Source of the DNA: CAYZJB01 sp964602985
GTDB taxonomy: Bacteria; CLD3; SB21
DNA: 64,000 nt
Assembly (NCBI GenBank): GCA_964602985.1
Contig: CAZRTJ010000005.1
Location: 115,452-179,451, forward strand
Direction of reading: 5' to 3'
Below are positions 42,185 through 51,276 of the stretch, in pieces (within the stretch, counting starts at the first letter, position 1; each line of letters begins with the position of its first letter). The position numbers and the translations under genes are program-made. Under the pieces are notes generated by a model, which saw only the letters and a program-made list of their open reading frames with translations, was not told where the DNA came from and did no database searches.

Positions 42185-42293
42185 TGATCTGTACCTCTTT
42201 GATAAGAACAGAGTCAGAAAGCATTATGGTCACTGTATGCCCATGGGACATCTTCAAAGATTCCTTCTTCTGTCTGCAGGCAATCTCAAATTA

Positions 42294-42312
42294 CCCCAGG
42301 CTTAGCTTGGGG
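42294..42312. repeat. Imperfect hairpin between the chimera gene and dgt
   Basis: CCCCAGGCTTAGCTTGGGG: CCCCA pairs with TGGGG and GCT with AGC. It has the GGCT/AGC core of the dispersed palindromes. The rest of the 195-base gap shows nothing recognisable. Confidence 0.4.
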
Positions 42313-42379
42313 ATGAAGTAAACCGAAAAAACCCAAATGGGAAGTTCTCCGTGGCCATTGCATCCGGCCACCACGTCAC

Positions 42380-43663
42380 TTACACCAGATCCGCGATGGA
42401 ACCAAAATTCGGGTCAAACAACCGCCTGTACATGCGCATCGCAAAACCGTCCGTCATGCCTGCGACGTAGTCGCAGATCAAGCGCGCCCGTCGGCGCAAA
42501 TCGGTTTCGGCCCTTACCATGGCCTCCGTGTCAACAGGCAACAAGGCCATCCCCTGACCGCCTTCCGTCAGGTAATTCTCCTCAAATGCGTGAAACAACC
42601 GCCGCAACAAGAAGTCCGCTTTGTGCTCCAGTTGAAAAATCTGCGGTGAGAAAAAAACAATTTCCCTCGAGAGTTTCGCATACAGCGACGCCATCTGCCT
42701 GACCGCCGGCTCGATCACCAGCGAATAGGCATACCGATGAGTCTTCCCGCTCATGAAATTCGAAGTCTCCGCCAGAGAGCAGGCGCTGATAAAATCCCCG
42801 ATCCTGCGACTGAACGTCCGCACCAATTTCTTTTCCTGCATCGCACGAAGAAGCGTGTGGATCGCCTCCGCATCGGCGCCCTCCACGTTCTCCTCCGCCG
42901 CCCATTTTTCAATCCTCAGTGTCGTCATCAGCCCTGCGCTGATCCCGTCGATGAGATCGTTCAGGCTGTAGGCCGTATCGTCCGCCCAGTCCATGATCTG
43001 GCATTCGAGCGAACGGAACCTGTTGAGCTTTCGATCCCGCAACAGATCCTCCGGTATCGGCTGTCCGAAGATGTGCGTCAGGCACGTTTCCTGATCGTCA
43101 TACAGAAAGTGATTGGCCGGCTGACGGTCCCCCTCGAACATCTGCCTGTAGAGCATCTTATACTTCATCACCCCATCCATGAACGCGCGGGTCGGATTCA
43201 TCCCTTCCCGACCCGCAGGCCCTGAGTAGATCGTTTCGGTCAGCATTCGCAGAGTTTGCGCATTCCCCTCAAACCCGCCGCGATCCTTCATCAGGACATT
43301 GATCGTCTTCTCTCCGGCGTGCCCAAACGGCGGATGACCGATGTCGTGGGCCAGGCATACGGCTTCGACCAGGTCGGCATCGACGAAGTAGTTTTCCGAT
43401 AACAACGGGCTCTCGGCCTTCAGATGATTCGCAATCGAGCGACCGATCTGAGCCACTTCGATCGAGTGTGTCAGACGCGTCCGATAGAAGTCGTACTCTC
43501 CCGCAAAAAAGACCTGGGTTTTGGCCTGAAGACGGCGAAAGGAGGAGGTGTAGATGATCCGATCGCGATCCTGCTGAAAGGCCGTGCGCGAATGTCGGTG
43601 CCGCTCTTCCGCCGGATGCAGAATTTCGTAATCAAACGGACGGTAGAAACCGTTATCCGTCAT
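42380..43663 (-). CDS. dgt: Deoxyguanosinetriphosphate triphosphohydrolase (dGTPase-like)
   Basis: 427 residues. HD-domain dNTPases split dNTPs into deoxynucleoside and triphosphate. Landmarks: DRDRIIYTSSFRRLQAKTQV near the N-terminus, RLTHSIEVAQIGRSIA with the first HD histidine, AHDIGHPPFGHAGE with the HD pair, GGFEGNAQTLRMLT, and MDWADDTAYSLNDLIDG. This is the standard Dgt type 1 pattern. The ATG at 43663 lies three bases after the upstream stop, so it is probably co-transcribed with the peptidase gene at 43667. Confidence 0.93.
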   Translation of the reverse strand: MTDNGFYRPFDYEILHPAEERHRHSRTAFQQDRDRIIYTSSFRRLQAKTQVFFAGEYDFYRTRLTHSIEVAQIGRSIANHLKAESPLLSENYFVDADLVEAVCLAHDIGHPPFGHAGEKTINVLMKDRGGFEGNAQTLRMLTETIYSGPAGREGMNPTRAFMDGVMKYKMLYRQMFEGDRQPANHFLYDDQETCLTHIFGQPIPEDLLRDRKLNRFRSLECQIMDWADDTAYSLNDLIDGISAGLMTTLRIEKWAAEENVEGADAEAIHTLLRAMQEKKLVRTFSRRIGDFISACSLAETSNFMSGKTHRYAYSLVIEPAVRQMASLYAKLSREIVFFSPQIFQLEHKADFLLRRLFHAFEENYLTEGGQGMALLPVDTEAMVRAETDLRRRARLICDYVAGMTDGFAMRMYRRLFDPNFGSIADLV

Positions 43664-43666
43664 GGC

Positions 43667-45316
43667 TCACCAGGTGATCTGATACGTCGGCATCACGTCG
43701 ACAGGAATATCCTGGACCGCATCCAGACTGATCTGCAACTCCGGCGTCATCTTCGTCCATGTCTCGATGAAGGACTTCACCTTCCCCGAATCCCCGTCGC
43801 CCAGCAGGATCGCCAGCTCTCCGGCCAGCTTCCTGATACTGGCGCGAATCTGCAGATCATCCACCGACCACTTCGTCTTCTGCGAATCGAAGCGAATGCC
43901 GCCATCCTTTAGATAGTAATTCAATTCGATAAACGCCGCCCTTCCATGCGCTTGCTGAACCCCGAAGCGGATCGATCGGAACAAACTTCCCATATACGAT
44001 GCGAGAAATTCCCTTTCTCTCGACGGATCGACGACTCCCTTGTCCATCAGATACATCAGCGAATGCATCCCAGCAACATCTGCTTTGCACTCTTCAATCC
44101 CATTGTAGTCTGGCCCGATCGCCGCGTTGGCAGCCATTCCTTTCTTCGGACCGATCTTCACCGTCCGCGGACCGACAGCATGGCAGATCTCGTGCATCAG
44201 GACAAATTGAAAGAAACCGTCCGCCGACTGATACGCCCATTGCGCGCTATCCAGCAGGCGCTCACTCACCGGACGAATGATCCGATTGTACCGCGCGTCA
44301 AACATGTTCTTCCAAAACGTTTTTTTCGTGCCCTTCTTTGCGTGGACTTCCGGGTCGTTCGGCAAATTGGTCGCAACCGCCTGATAGCCCGCCAGCGATT
44401 CACCCTGCCGCAGAACTTCCTGAACGATGACAAATTTCGCAGTCAATCCGTCAACCTTCGACTTGTACGTCGCTGGAATGGGCAGATTTTCCTCCATCTC
44501 CTTGAGATACCGCGTGTACACGTCCAGCTTTCGTGATTCGGCTGTGTCGACCATTTCGATCACCGCTTCGTACTTCGCTTTGACGCCTTTGACACCATCG
44601 GAATACGTTTCATACGGCCCGAGGACGAAATCGATCGGTCCCTCGTGATCAATCCATGCAACATCCGCGTCAAAATACTTGTCCGTTTCCAACGCGTCGG
44701 CTTTTGTACGCAAGGCCCTGGCAAAGGATTTCGAAGATGTCAGATCCGCACACTCGCGCAGCAACGCGGCCAGCGGTTGAATCCATTGTCGATAGTGGAC
44801 ATGGTACGGAATCGCCTCATATCCATCAGCGGTCTTTCGAATCACCGTATACGGGGACATGAACGCCGACCGCTGATCGTCCGGCAATTTCGACACATAC
44901 GCATCGAATTCTTCCGCAGTCATGCCGCGCGGGTACAACTCATGTCCGGGACTGTACCGGGTCGTACCCGAAAACGCGACATGATCGTGCAATCCCTCGT
45001 AAGGGCTGTAATTTCGATTCAATAAGGTGACGGTCTTTCTCGACACCGCGTCGTCCTTCCCCGCCAAACTGTCCCGCATCCTCAATCCGTCGACGGAGGT
45101 CTGATGCCAATACAACGTATCCACGATGCGCGCCGCCTGCACGAGTTTTTGCAGGATCTGACGGGTCGTGTCGTCGTAGGAGGAGGCATCGAAACTCATT
45201 TCGTACGGGGCATATTTTTTTAGAAAACCGTCCAATTTGGCCTCGCCCTCCGAAATCACAGGCGCCGTTTTCTGACAGCTGCACAGCAACAGGACCATCC
45301 AGAATCCGCGTTTCAT
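43667..45316 (-). CDS. M49-like (dipeptidyl-peptidase III family) metallopeptidase lipoprotein
   Basis: 549 residues from the ATG at 45316, giving a short lipoprotein signal (LCSC, C14). The zinc site is HEICHAVGP (H375, H379) with the third ligand in EECKADVAGMH, a pattern used by bacterial relatives of dipeptidyl peptidase III, where HExxH replaces the eukaryotic HExxxH. Other family words are YKSKVDGLTAKFVIVQEVL and IGPDYNGIEECKAD. It should cleave short peptides in the periplasm or at the outer membrane. An M13 peptidase lipoprotein is encoded immediately upstream, so the two may act together in peptide turnover. Confidence 0.8.
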   Translation of the reverse strand: MKRGFWMVLLLCSCQKTAPVISEGEAKLDGFLKKYAPYEMSFDASSYDDTTRQILQKLVQAARIVDTLYWHQTSVDGLRMRDSLAGKDDAVSRKTVTLLNRNYSPYEGLHDHVAFSGTTRYSPGHELYPRGMTAEEFDAYVSKLPDDQRSAFMSPYTVIRKTADGYEAIPYHVHYRQWIQPLAALLRECADLTSSKSFARALRTKADALETDKYFDADVAWIDHEGPIDFVLGPYETYSDGVKGVKAKYEAVIEMVDTAESRKLDVYTRYLKEMEENLPIPATYKSKVDGLTAKFVIVQEVLRQGESLAGYQAVATNLPNDPEVHAKKGTKKTFWKNMFDARYNRIIRPVSERLLDSAQWAYQSADGFFQFVLMHEICHAVGPRTVKIGPKKGMAANAAIGPDYNGIEECKADVAGMHSLMYLMDKGVVDPSREREFLASYMGSLFRSIRFGVQQAHGRAAFIELNYYLKDGGIRFDSQKTKWSVDDLQIRASIRKLAGELAILLGDGDSGKVKSFIETWTKMTPELQISLDAVQDIPVDVMPTYQITW

Positions 45317-45354
45317 ACAGTCTCCTCTCGTTTTCTCATGAATGTTCAATGCCG

Positions 45355-47370
45355 TTACCAGATCGTGACCCGGCTCGAATCCGGTCGAACCATCGCCTCG
45401 CCTTCTTTGCAGCCAAAGGCTTTTGTGAACGAAGTCATATTGGAGAGAGGTCCGTTGACGCGAAAACGCGCGGGTGCATGCGGATCGGTCTTGATTCGCA
45501 TGCGCGCGGCTTCTTCACGGATATTCTGACGCCAGATCTGCGCCCAGGCAAGAAAAAACCTCTGATCTCCTGTCCAACCGTCGATCACCGGCGGCTCCCG
45601 ATCGCCAAGCGATTCGCGATACGCGTCATACGCGATCAGGAGACCTCCCAAATCGGCGATATTCTCCCCCATGGTCAGTTCGCTATTGACCGCCATGTCG
45701 AGCACGCGGTACTGTGAAACCTGATGGCCTAGGATGGCCGCCAACCCCTCGAATCTCTCGGCATCTTCCCGACTCCACCAGTCGCGAACGTTACCCACCG
45801 CATCGTACTTGCGTCCTTCATCGTCAAATCCATGCGTCAGTTCGTGACCGATCACCGCTCCCATGGAGCCGTAATTGAACGCGTCATCGGCATCCGGGCT
45901 GAAGAACGGCCACTGAAGAATTCCGGCCGGAAACGTGATGTCATTTCGCTGTGGACTGTACGAGGCATTGACGGTAACCGGACTGTAATGCCACTCCTTG
46001 CGGTCGACCGGCTTTCCGACTTTGGACATCTGTCGGCGGAAATCGTACGAGGCAGCACGCAGGACATTTTCAAAGTAATGATCGGTGTGGATGTCCAGTT
46101 CCGCATATTCCTGCCACAGGTCCGGGTACCCGATGCGCACACGGATGGAGTCCAGTTTCTCAAAAGCTTTCGCACGCGTGTCCTCGCTCATCCATGACGC
46201 GTGGGCCATGCGCGCACGATACGCCGTCAACAGACGGTCCACCAGGTGCGAGGCCTTTTCTTTGGCCCTCGGTGAAAACGCCTTCTCCACGTACAATTGC
46301 CCAAGCGCATCGGGAAGCCATCGGTCGATCGCGGTGGCCACCCGCTTCCAGCGTGGCTGCAGGGCACGCACACCGGACAATGTCGTACCGTAAAACAGGA
46401 AATTCAGATTGACATACGGGGTAGACAGATAGGGAGCGGCCATCTTCACGGCGTGCCACCGCAGGTACGCCTGCCAGTCACCGAGCGGGCGTACGCGGAT
46501 CAGATGTTCGAGTGTTGCAAAGAACCGTGGCTGCGCCACGTTCATCGACTGTACTTCCGAGAGGCCGATACTCTCCAGGTATGCCGACCACGGTATGCCG
46601 GGAGTCAACCGCCCGAGTTCATCGCGTGTCATCCGGTGATAGGTCGAGTCCGGATTGCGCGTCGTCTCCAGATCCATCGACCCTTCGGCCAGAGCCGTTT
46701 CGAGTTCCATCACGGTGCGCGCATGTCGTTCCGCGGTGGCCGCATCCTCGCCGAGGAGATAGAACATTTTGGTGATGTGATTGATGTACTCGTCCTGAAT
46801 CTGTTTGTCTTTGAATTCCGCCCCAAGGTAGTACGACTTATCCGGGAGGCCCAGTCCACCCTGGCTGAGGGTGAAGATCGTCATGCGACTGTCGCGGAAA
46901 TCAGGCTCCGCCGACGGATGGAAAGCCACGTCGCCGGGCAATTGATGGAAATAACCGATCACCCGAATCAGGCCTTCGGTGTCTGGAATCTCACGAATAC
47001 GCGCCAGGATGGGTTCCAGGGGTTTGCCTGCGGAAGTCTCGACCGTCGCCGTATCCATGCCGCTGAGGTAGAAGTCGCGGACTTTTTGGACGGATGAACC
47101 GTGTTTGATCTCTTTGCGAGCGGAGACCTCCTCCAGCAATTGCCGGAGCAGGGCATTGTTCTGATCACGCAATTCATCAAAACTGCCCCACCGCGACAAG
47201 TCTCCCGGAATCGGATTCTTCCGCATCCAACCGCCATTCGCATGTTGAAAAAAGTCGTCGCAAGGGGAACAGGTCGAGTCCAAATTGGATCGATCCAGTA
47301 CGCGCACGGCCGTTCGATCGCCGCAACCAAGCAGCCACAATATTCCAAGCACGACGGTCAGTCGATTCAT
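45355..47370 (-). CDS. pepO: M13-family (neprilysin/PepO-like) metallopeptidase lipoprotein
   Basis: 671 residues, lipoprotein signal ending LLGC (C16). CSPCDDFFQHANGGWMRKNP opens the M13 family. The zinc motif is HELTH (509-513) followed by GFDDEGRKYDAVGN, and ENIADLGGLLIAYDAY supplies the third ligand. NASYSPQRNDITFPAGILQW is the family substrate-binding strand, and the chain closes with CKEGEAMVRPD and VTIW, as M13 proteins do. These enzymes cut peptides of up to about 40 residues. The gene lies 38 bases upstream of the M49-like gene. Confidence 0.94.
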   Translation of the reverse strand: MNRLTVVLGILWLLGCGDRTAVRVLDRSNLDSTCSPCDDFFQHANGGWMRKNPIPGDLSRWGSFDELRDQNNALLRQLLEEVSARKEIKHGSSVQKVRDFYLSGMDTATVETSAGKPLEPILARIREIPDTEGLIRVIGYFHQLPGDVAFHPSAEPDFRDSRMTIFTLSQGGLGLPDKSYYLGAEFKDKQIQDEYINHITKMFYLLGEDAATAERHARTVMELETALAEGSMDLETTRNPDSTYHRMTRDELGRLTPGIPWSAYLESIGLSEVQSMNVAQPRFFATLEHLIRVRPLGDWQAYLRWHAVKMAAPYLSTPYVNLNFLFYGTTLSGVRALQPRWKRVATAIDRWLPDALGQLYVEKAFSPRAKEKASHLVDRLLTAYRARMAHASWMSEDTRAKAFEKLDSIRVRIGYPDLWQEYAELDIHTDHYFENVLRAASYDFRRQMSKVGKPVDRKEWHYSPVTVNASYSPQRNDITFPAGILQWPFFSPDADDAFNYGSMGAVIGHELTHGFDDEGRKYDAVGNVRDWWSREDAERFEGLAAILGHQVSQYRVLDMAVNSELTMGENIADLGGLLIAYDAYRESLGDREPPVIDGWTGDQRFFLAWAQIWRQNIREEAARMRIKTDPHAPARFRVNGPLSNMTSFTKAFGCKEGEAMVRPDSSRVTIW

Positions 47371-47392
47371 TCGCGTCCTCCGCTACAAAGTC

Positions 47393-48565
47393 TCACAAAA
47401 GGGAATCTTCCTTCAGGGGCAGTTCCAATTCCGGCAGAGTGGGCAGAGCGGCGCCGATCATACCCTGCAATTGTCCATACAGTCCGCTGGTCGAATACAG
47501 GACCGATTCGATCTGTTTTTCCCGTTGTCCCCACAGCCTTTCCATGGCGCGCTTTTCCTGCTGCAGACTGTTCTTCAATTCCACAAAAGTCGTCAACAGA
47601 GCCTCGACGCGTTGCCGGAATTCGTGTCCGGTAATGTAACTGTAGACACGCTCTGCCTTTTCCTGTTTGCCGACCATCGCGGCCCGCAGCACCGCCAGCT
47701 CGCTCAGAGATGCGCGCAGCACGGTCGCCAACTCCATCGCCGTCGAAAAGTCCACGACCCACACGCCTTCGATCTGTCCGATTCGATTCATGTCCTTCGG
47801 CAGAGTCGTGCTCACGAGGACGGCCAGATCCGCCTTGGTCTCCAGCTTGTCGCCGTTCAGTTTGGCGATCCACGAATCGCTCCACGCCTTGGTCCGCTTG
47901 GACTCCCACAAAATCCAGCCGCAGGAATGTCCCTGAGCAGTGACGACTTCCTGGATCACGTCCGCGCCGCGAATGCCCTTGGGAACCGGCTGAATGCGAT
48001 CGGTTCGAAACGTCTCCCGCAGAAGATTTTCGATTTCCACTTCCATCGCTTCTCCCTGCGCCTGCTGGCTCCCTTGTTCCGCGCGCCGCTTCAGTTCATC
48101 GATTTGCCGGGCCAGTTCGGCGACTTTCTGCTCGCGTTCCGAGAGCTTCAGACGATACTCCTCGGCGGTGCGATCGGCCACTTCCTGCGTGAGCCGCGCG
48201 CGTTCCGCAGAAAGTCTCCGTTCCATTTCCAGGTTCAGATTTTGCTTCTGCTCCTCGAGCGCCCGCTTTTCTTTCAGCCATTGCATTTCTTTCTCATCCG
48301 CCTCCTGAAGCTTCCGTCGCTTGTCATCCAACTCCGACTGCATGTCCTTCATCCTCAGGGACACGTCGTCCTGCGCCTGCTCGCGAATCTTTTTCTCCAG
48401 CTTTCCCTTTTCCAATTTCCACTTGGCGTTGTACTCGTTGCTCAGCTCCAGACGAATTTGTTCCTTGATTTGCAAGGTTACGGCTTCTCCAATCGGGATA
48501 CTGGCCTTGCAGCTGGGACAGATGATCGATTTTGAATCGAAGTCCATCGTAAGATTGTCGTTCAC
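47393..48565 (-). CDS. DUF2130 protein with coiled coil
   Basis: 390 residues from a GTG at 48565 that overlaps the upstream stop (GTGA); a longer frame to 48616 lies inside that gene. The N-terminus has a possible zinc-binding pair, ICPSCKASIP. Residues about 45-200 are a long charged coiled coil (EEKKIREQAQDD-type heptads). The C-terminal domain contains LLRETFRTDRIQPVPKGIRG, ADVIQEV, CGWILWESKRTKAWSDSWI and LVSTTLPKDM, the DUF2130 core, which has a PD-(D/E)XK nuclease-like layout (D...E-x-K). It resembles RmuC in overall design. Function unknown; the neighbouring recombination genes make a DNA role plausible. Confidence 0.85.
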   Translation of the reverse strand: MNDNLTMDFDSKSIICPSCKASIPIGEAVTLQIKEQIRLELSNEYNAKWKLEKGKLEKKIREQAQDDVSLRMKDMQSELDDKRRKLQEADEKEMQWLKEKRALEEQKQNLNLEMERRLSAERARLTQEVADRTAEEYRLKLSEREQKVAELARQIDELKRRAEQGSQQAQGEAMEVEIENLLRETFRTDRIQPVPKGIRGADVIQEVVTAQGHSCGWILWESKRTKAWSDSWIAKLNGDKLETKADLAVLVSTTLPKDMNRIGQIEGVWVVDFSTAMELATVLRASLSELAVLRAAMVGKQEKAERVYSYITGHEFRQRVEALLTTFVELKNSLQQEKRAMERLWGQREKQIESVLYSTSGLYGQLQGMIGAALPTLPELELPLKEDSLL

Positions 48566-51276
48566 GCGCGCTCCCCTTTTCTCAGGCAAATTAGGCGAAA
48601 GTCGCAATATTGACAATTCTTTTCATCCGTTCGTCGGAACGGGACGTGGGGGTCCATCATCTCCATGATCCACTTGCGCATTTGCTCCTCCAGCTCCCGC
48701 ACATGCACAATCGATAAGGGCTTGTTGTCGATCAGAAGGGGCTTCCATTCCCGGCGTCGCATGGAATACACGCCGCACGCAGGGACATCCTCCTGCGTTG
48801 TCAGCCACGCATACAACGCCAACTGCAGGGGATAGTTATCCTGTAAGACTTTTTCCATGCTGTCGAACGACTTCAAGTCGGCGGCTCCAGTTTTGTAATC
48901 CGTCACAACCATCTGTCCATCGACGAGGTCCACGCGATCGACACGCCCCTTGAACAGAACGGACTCCGTTTCATGTTCAAGCGATCGCGTAACCGTATCC
49001 TCCAGACCTTGCACAACCACCTCATGCTGCCGTGCCCGTTCCGCATCCCACGCAAGAAATTCCTCCAGCCATCGCTGCGCGACGCGGCTCATCAGGAAAT
49101 TCTTGCCGCTCTGAAGATCGCCTTCTCCAAAGCGCTTTCTTGCCTCTTGCAGAACCTCCTCTGGAATCGATTTCTTTTTCTGACGGAGCCAGTCGGGGTC
49201 GAGCGTTTGCCCTCTGGCTTCCTCATAGAGCGTGAACAAACAGCCATGAACGATCTCCCCCAACATGCGCGCATCCATCGATTCATCGATTTCGTCTTCT
49301 TCTCGCAAACCCAGGATGTAGCGGTAGTAAAACCGCATCGAGCATTCGCGGTACGTGTTCCATGCGGAAGGAGAAATTCCATTTTGAAATTGCTTCCGCA
49401 ACCGTTCGAGTATCGCGTGGTCCTTCTCCACCGTGTCCGTCCGTCTGGGGCCTCGTGCGGACATCGGCAAGCGCACGGCCTCTCTGCGAACGGCGATCGA
49501 TGAAAGTTCGCCGCACTCGTGGTGAATCTGCTGGACAAACCGGCTCGGTTCCCCGTCTCCCAGATCACCTGTTTTGCAATCAGCCACCATCCAGATGTTT
49601 TCGGCGCGTTGCAGGAGTCGATAGAAATTGTACGCCACGATTCCGTCATGGAGTTCGTACGTAGGCAATTGCCACTCGCGCCGCACTTCATACGGGATCG
49701 ACGAATCCCGCCGCACGGATTGTGGAAGGACACCCTCGTTTGCCGACACGAGGATCACGTTGCGAAAATCCAGAGACCGGGTTTCGAGAATACCAAGCAC
49801 CTGCAAGCCTTCCAGCGGCTCTCCGATGAACGGCAACCGAATTTCGGCAATCAGTCTGGTCATCCATTCGCGCACGACCCGTATCGTTAGCGCGTGACCC
49901 GACGCATACCGACGCAGCAAGGCCATTGCACGATAGAGGGCACACGCGGCCTCTCGTTCGATGGGCGAAGGACACACCGGCATCCAGTCCGCGATCACTC
50001 CCTGCAAAGCCTCCATCCCCTGGGCCCCATCCTCCCACAAGGAAATCCATTTTCCGAAGTCCGGCTCGGCCTGCGTCAGTGTCCGCCATTCCTCGACCTG
50101 GATCACAGATAAATTTCGTTCCGTCATCTGCTGTCTCACCTGTCGACACAGCCGGCCGTTCTTTCGCCCCCACAACGGATGATCCAGGGCGCGCTGAATA
50201 TCCTTGTAATACCACGCACGAGGTGTCCACCGCTGAGAATTCTCCTGCAGATCCAGCAGGAGATTGACAAGGTCCGCGGTCAGGGTGAGACGGCAGGGAA
50301 ATCCCATGCTGACGTTGACAGACGCAACCGACGAGGGTATCGAATGCAATACCGGCATCAGCAAACTCTCGTCCGCAAGAACAACCGCCGTCTGATTACG
50401 CTCCGCTTCGGACAGGCCGGCAAGGATCGATCCCACGGCGGATGATTGGCCATGGTGACCCGGCACGAAGAGTGTCGTGATGTTTTTGGGCATCGAACGA
50501 AAATGATTTCCCACGCCGGGAATCGTCTGGTCCCATCCCATCGTCCTGGCCATTCCACGCAAACCGGACCCCGCTTCGTGCCGCACGTCATGGACATAAT
50601 ATTCGTCCGCGTCGACGATGACTTCTCCCCACCCGTGATCGGAAAAGAATTTCATACAGATTTCCTCACAGCGCGTCAGGACGTTGAATCCGACGAAGTA
50701 GGTGCGGTCATACGCAAACGCCGACCGAAGCGCCTGCAAGTCCGACACGCCCTGCCGGGCGATCCAGCCGTCATATCCCCTGCGCACCCCTCTCATGCCC
50801 TCGGACAACTGGTCGTACCATGGCTGCAAAATCTTCAGATGCTCGAGATATTTCTGCTGTCGGGAGGTCACTTTGCCATCCGGTGACCAGACCTCGACAC
50901 GCTTCCAATCGCACAACGCCTGAAAAAACCGTGACGGATCGATCCGGTAATGATCGATTTCATCAAAATCGTCGAGCGCCGTTCCCGCCCAAGCCAGAAA
51001 TTCCTCCAGTCCATCGAGACCGCCCGCCGATCGGTACGCGTCAAAAGCCGCAAACAACAGCTCCGCATGCTCCATGGGACGGAATCCCGTACACTCGCAC
51101 CAGAAATCCAGAATCGACGCCGTATGCGGCAATCGCGCCGCGCCGTTCGATCGAGCGGCCAGATGATGTTTGAAATACAGAGCCGCTCGCCGATTTTGAA
51201 ATACCACGGCGACATTCGCCAGATTCCTGTCGTGACGCTGCGTGAGCGTCTCGGCGACTTCCTGAAGGAAGGTCAT
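48562..51276 (-). CDS. addB: AddB-like PD-(D/E)XK nuclease/helicase-like protein
   Basis: 904 residues. The N-terminal two thirds are a degenerate UvrD-like helicase (VVFQNRRAALYFKHHL, VILVSANEGVLPQSVRRD). The C-terminus is a RecB-type nuclease: ISPSAWNTYRECSMRFYYRY, LGEIVHG, FKGRVDRVDLVDGQMVVTDYKTG, LQLALYAWL and CQYCDFRLICL. The cysteine in TYRECS with the three in the C-terminal group matches the iron-sulphur staple of AddB nucleases. With the helicase encoded upstream it would form a double-strand-break resection complex. Overlaps both neighbours by four bases. The symbol is given for functional likeness; overall identity to AddB of Bacillus is not established. Confidence 0.82.
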   Translation of the reverse strand: MTFLQEVAETLTQRHDRNLANVAVVFQNRRAALYFKHHLAARSNGAARLPHTASILDFWCECTGFRPMEHAELLFAAFDAYRSAGGLDGLEEFLAWAGTALDDFDEIDHYRIDPSRFFQALCDWKRVEVWSPDGKVTSRQQKYLEHLKILQPWYDQLSEGMRGVRRGYDGWIARQGVSDLQALRSAFAYDRTYFVGFNVLTRCEEICMKFFSDHGWGEVIVDADEYYVHDVRHEAGSGLRGMARTMGWDQTIPGVGNHFRSMPKNITTLFVPGHHGQSSAVGSILAGLSEAERNQTAVVLADESLLMPVLHSIPSSVASVNVSMGFPCRLTLTADLVNLLLDLQENSQRWTPRAWYYKDIQRALDHPLWGRKNGRLCRQVRQQMTERNLSVIQVEEWRTLTQAEPDFGKWISLWEDGAQGMEALQGVIADWMPVCPSPIEREAACALYRAMALLRRYASGHALTIRVVREWMTRLIAEIRLPFIGEPLEGLQVLGILETRSLDFRNVILVSANEGVLPQSVRRDSSIPYEVRREWQLPTYELHDGIVAYNFYRLLQRAENIWMVADCKTGDLGDGEPSRFVQQIHHECGELSSIAVRREAVRLPMSARGPRRTDTVEKDHAILERLRKQFQNGISPSAWNTYRECSMRFYYRYILGLREEDEIDESMDARMLGEIVHGCLFTLYEEARGQTLDPDWLRQKKKSIPEEVLQEARKRFGEGDLQSGKNFLMSRVAQRWLEEFLAWDAERARQHEVVVQGLEDTVTRSLEHETESVLFKGRVDRVDLVDGQMVVTDYKTGAADLKSFDSMEKVLQDNYPLQLALYAWLTTQEDVPACGVYSMRRREWKPLLIDNKPLSIVHVRELEEQMRKWIMEMMDPHVPFRRTDEKNCQYCDFRLICLRKGERA

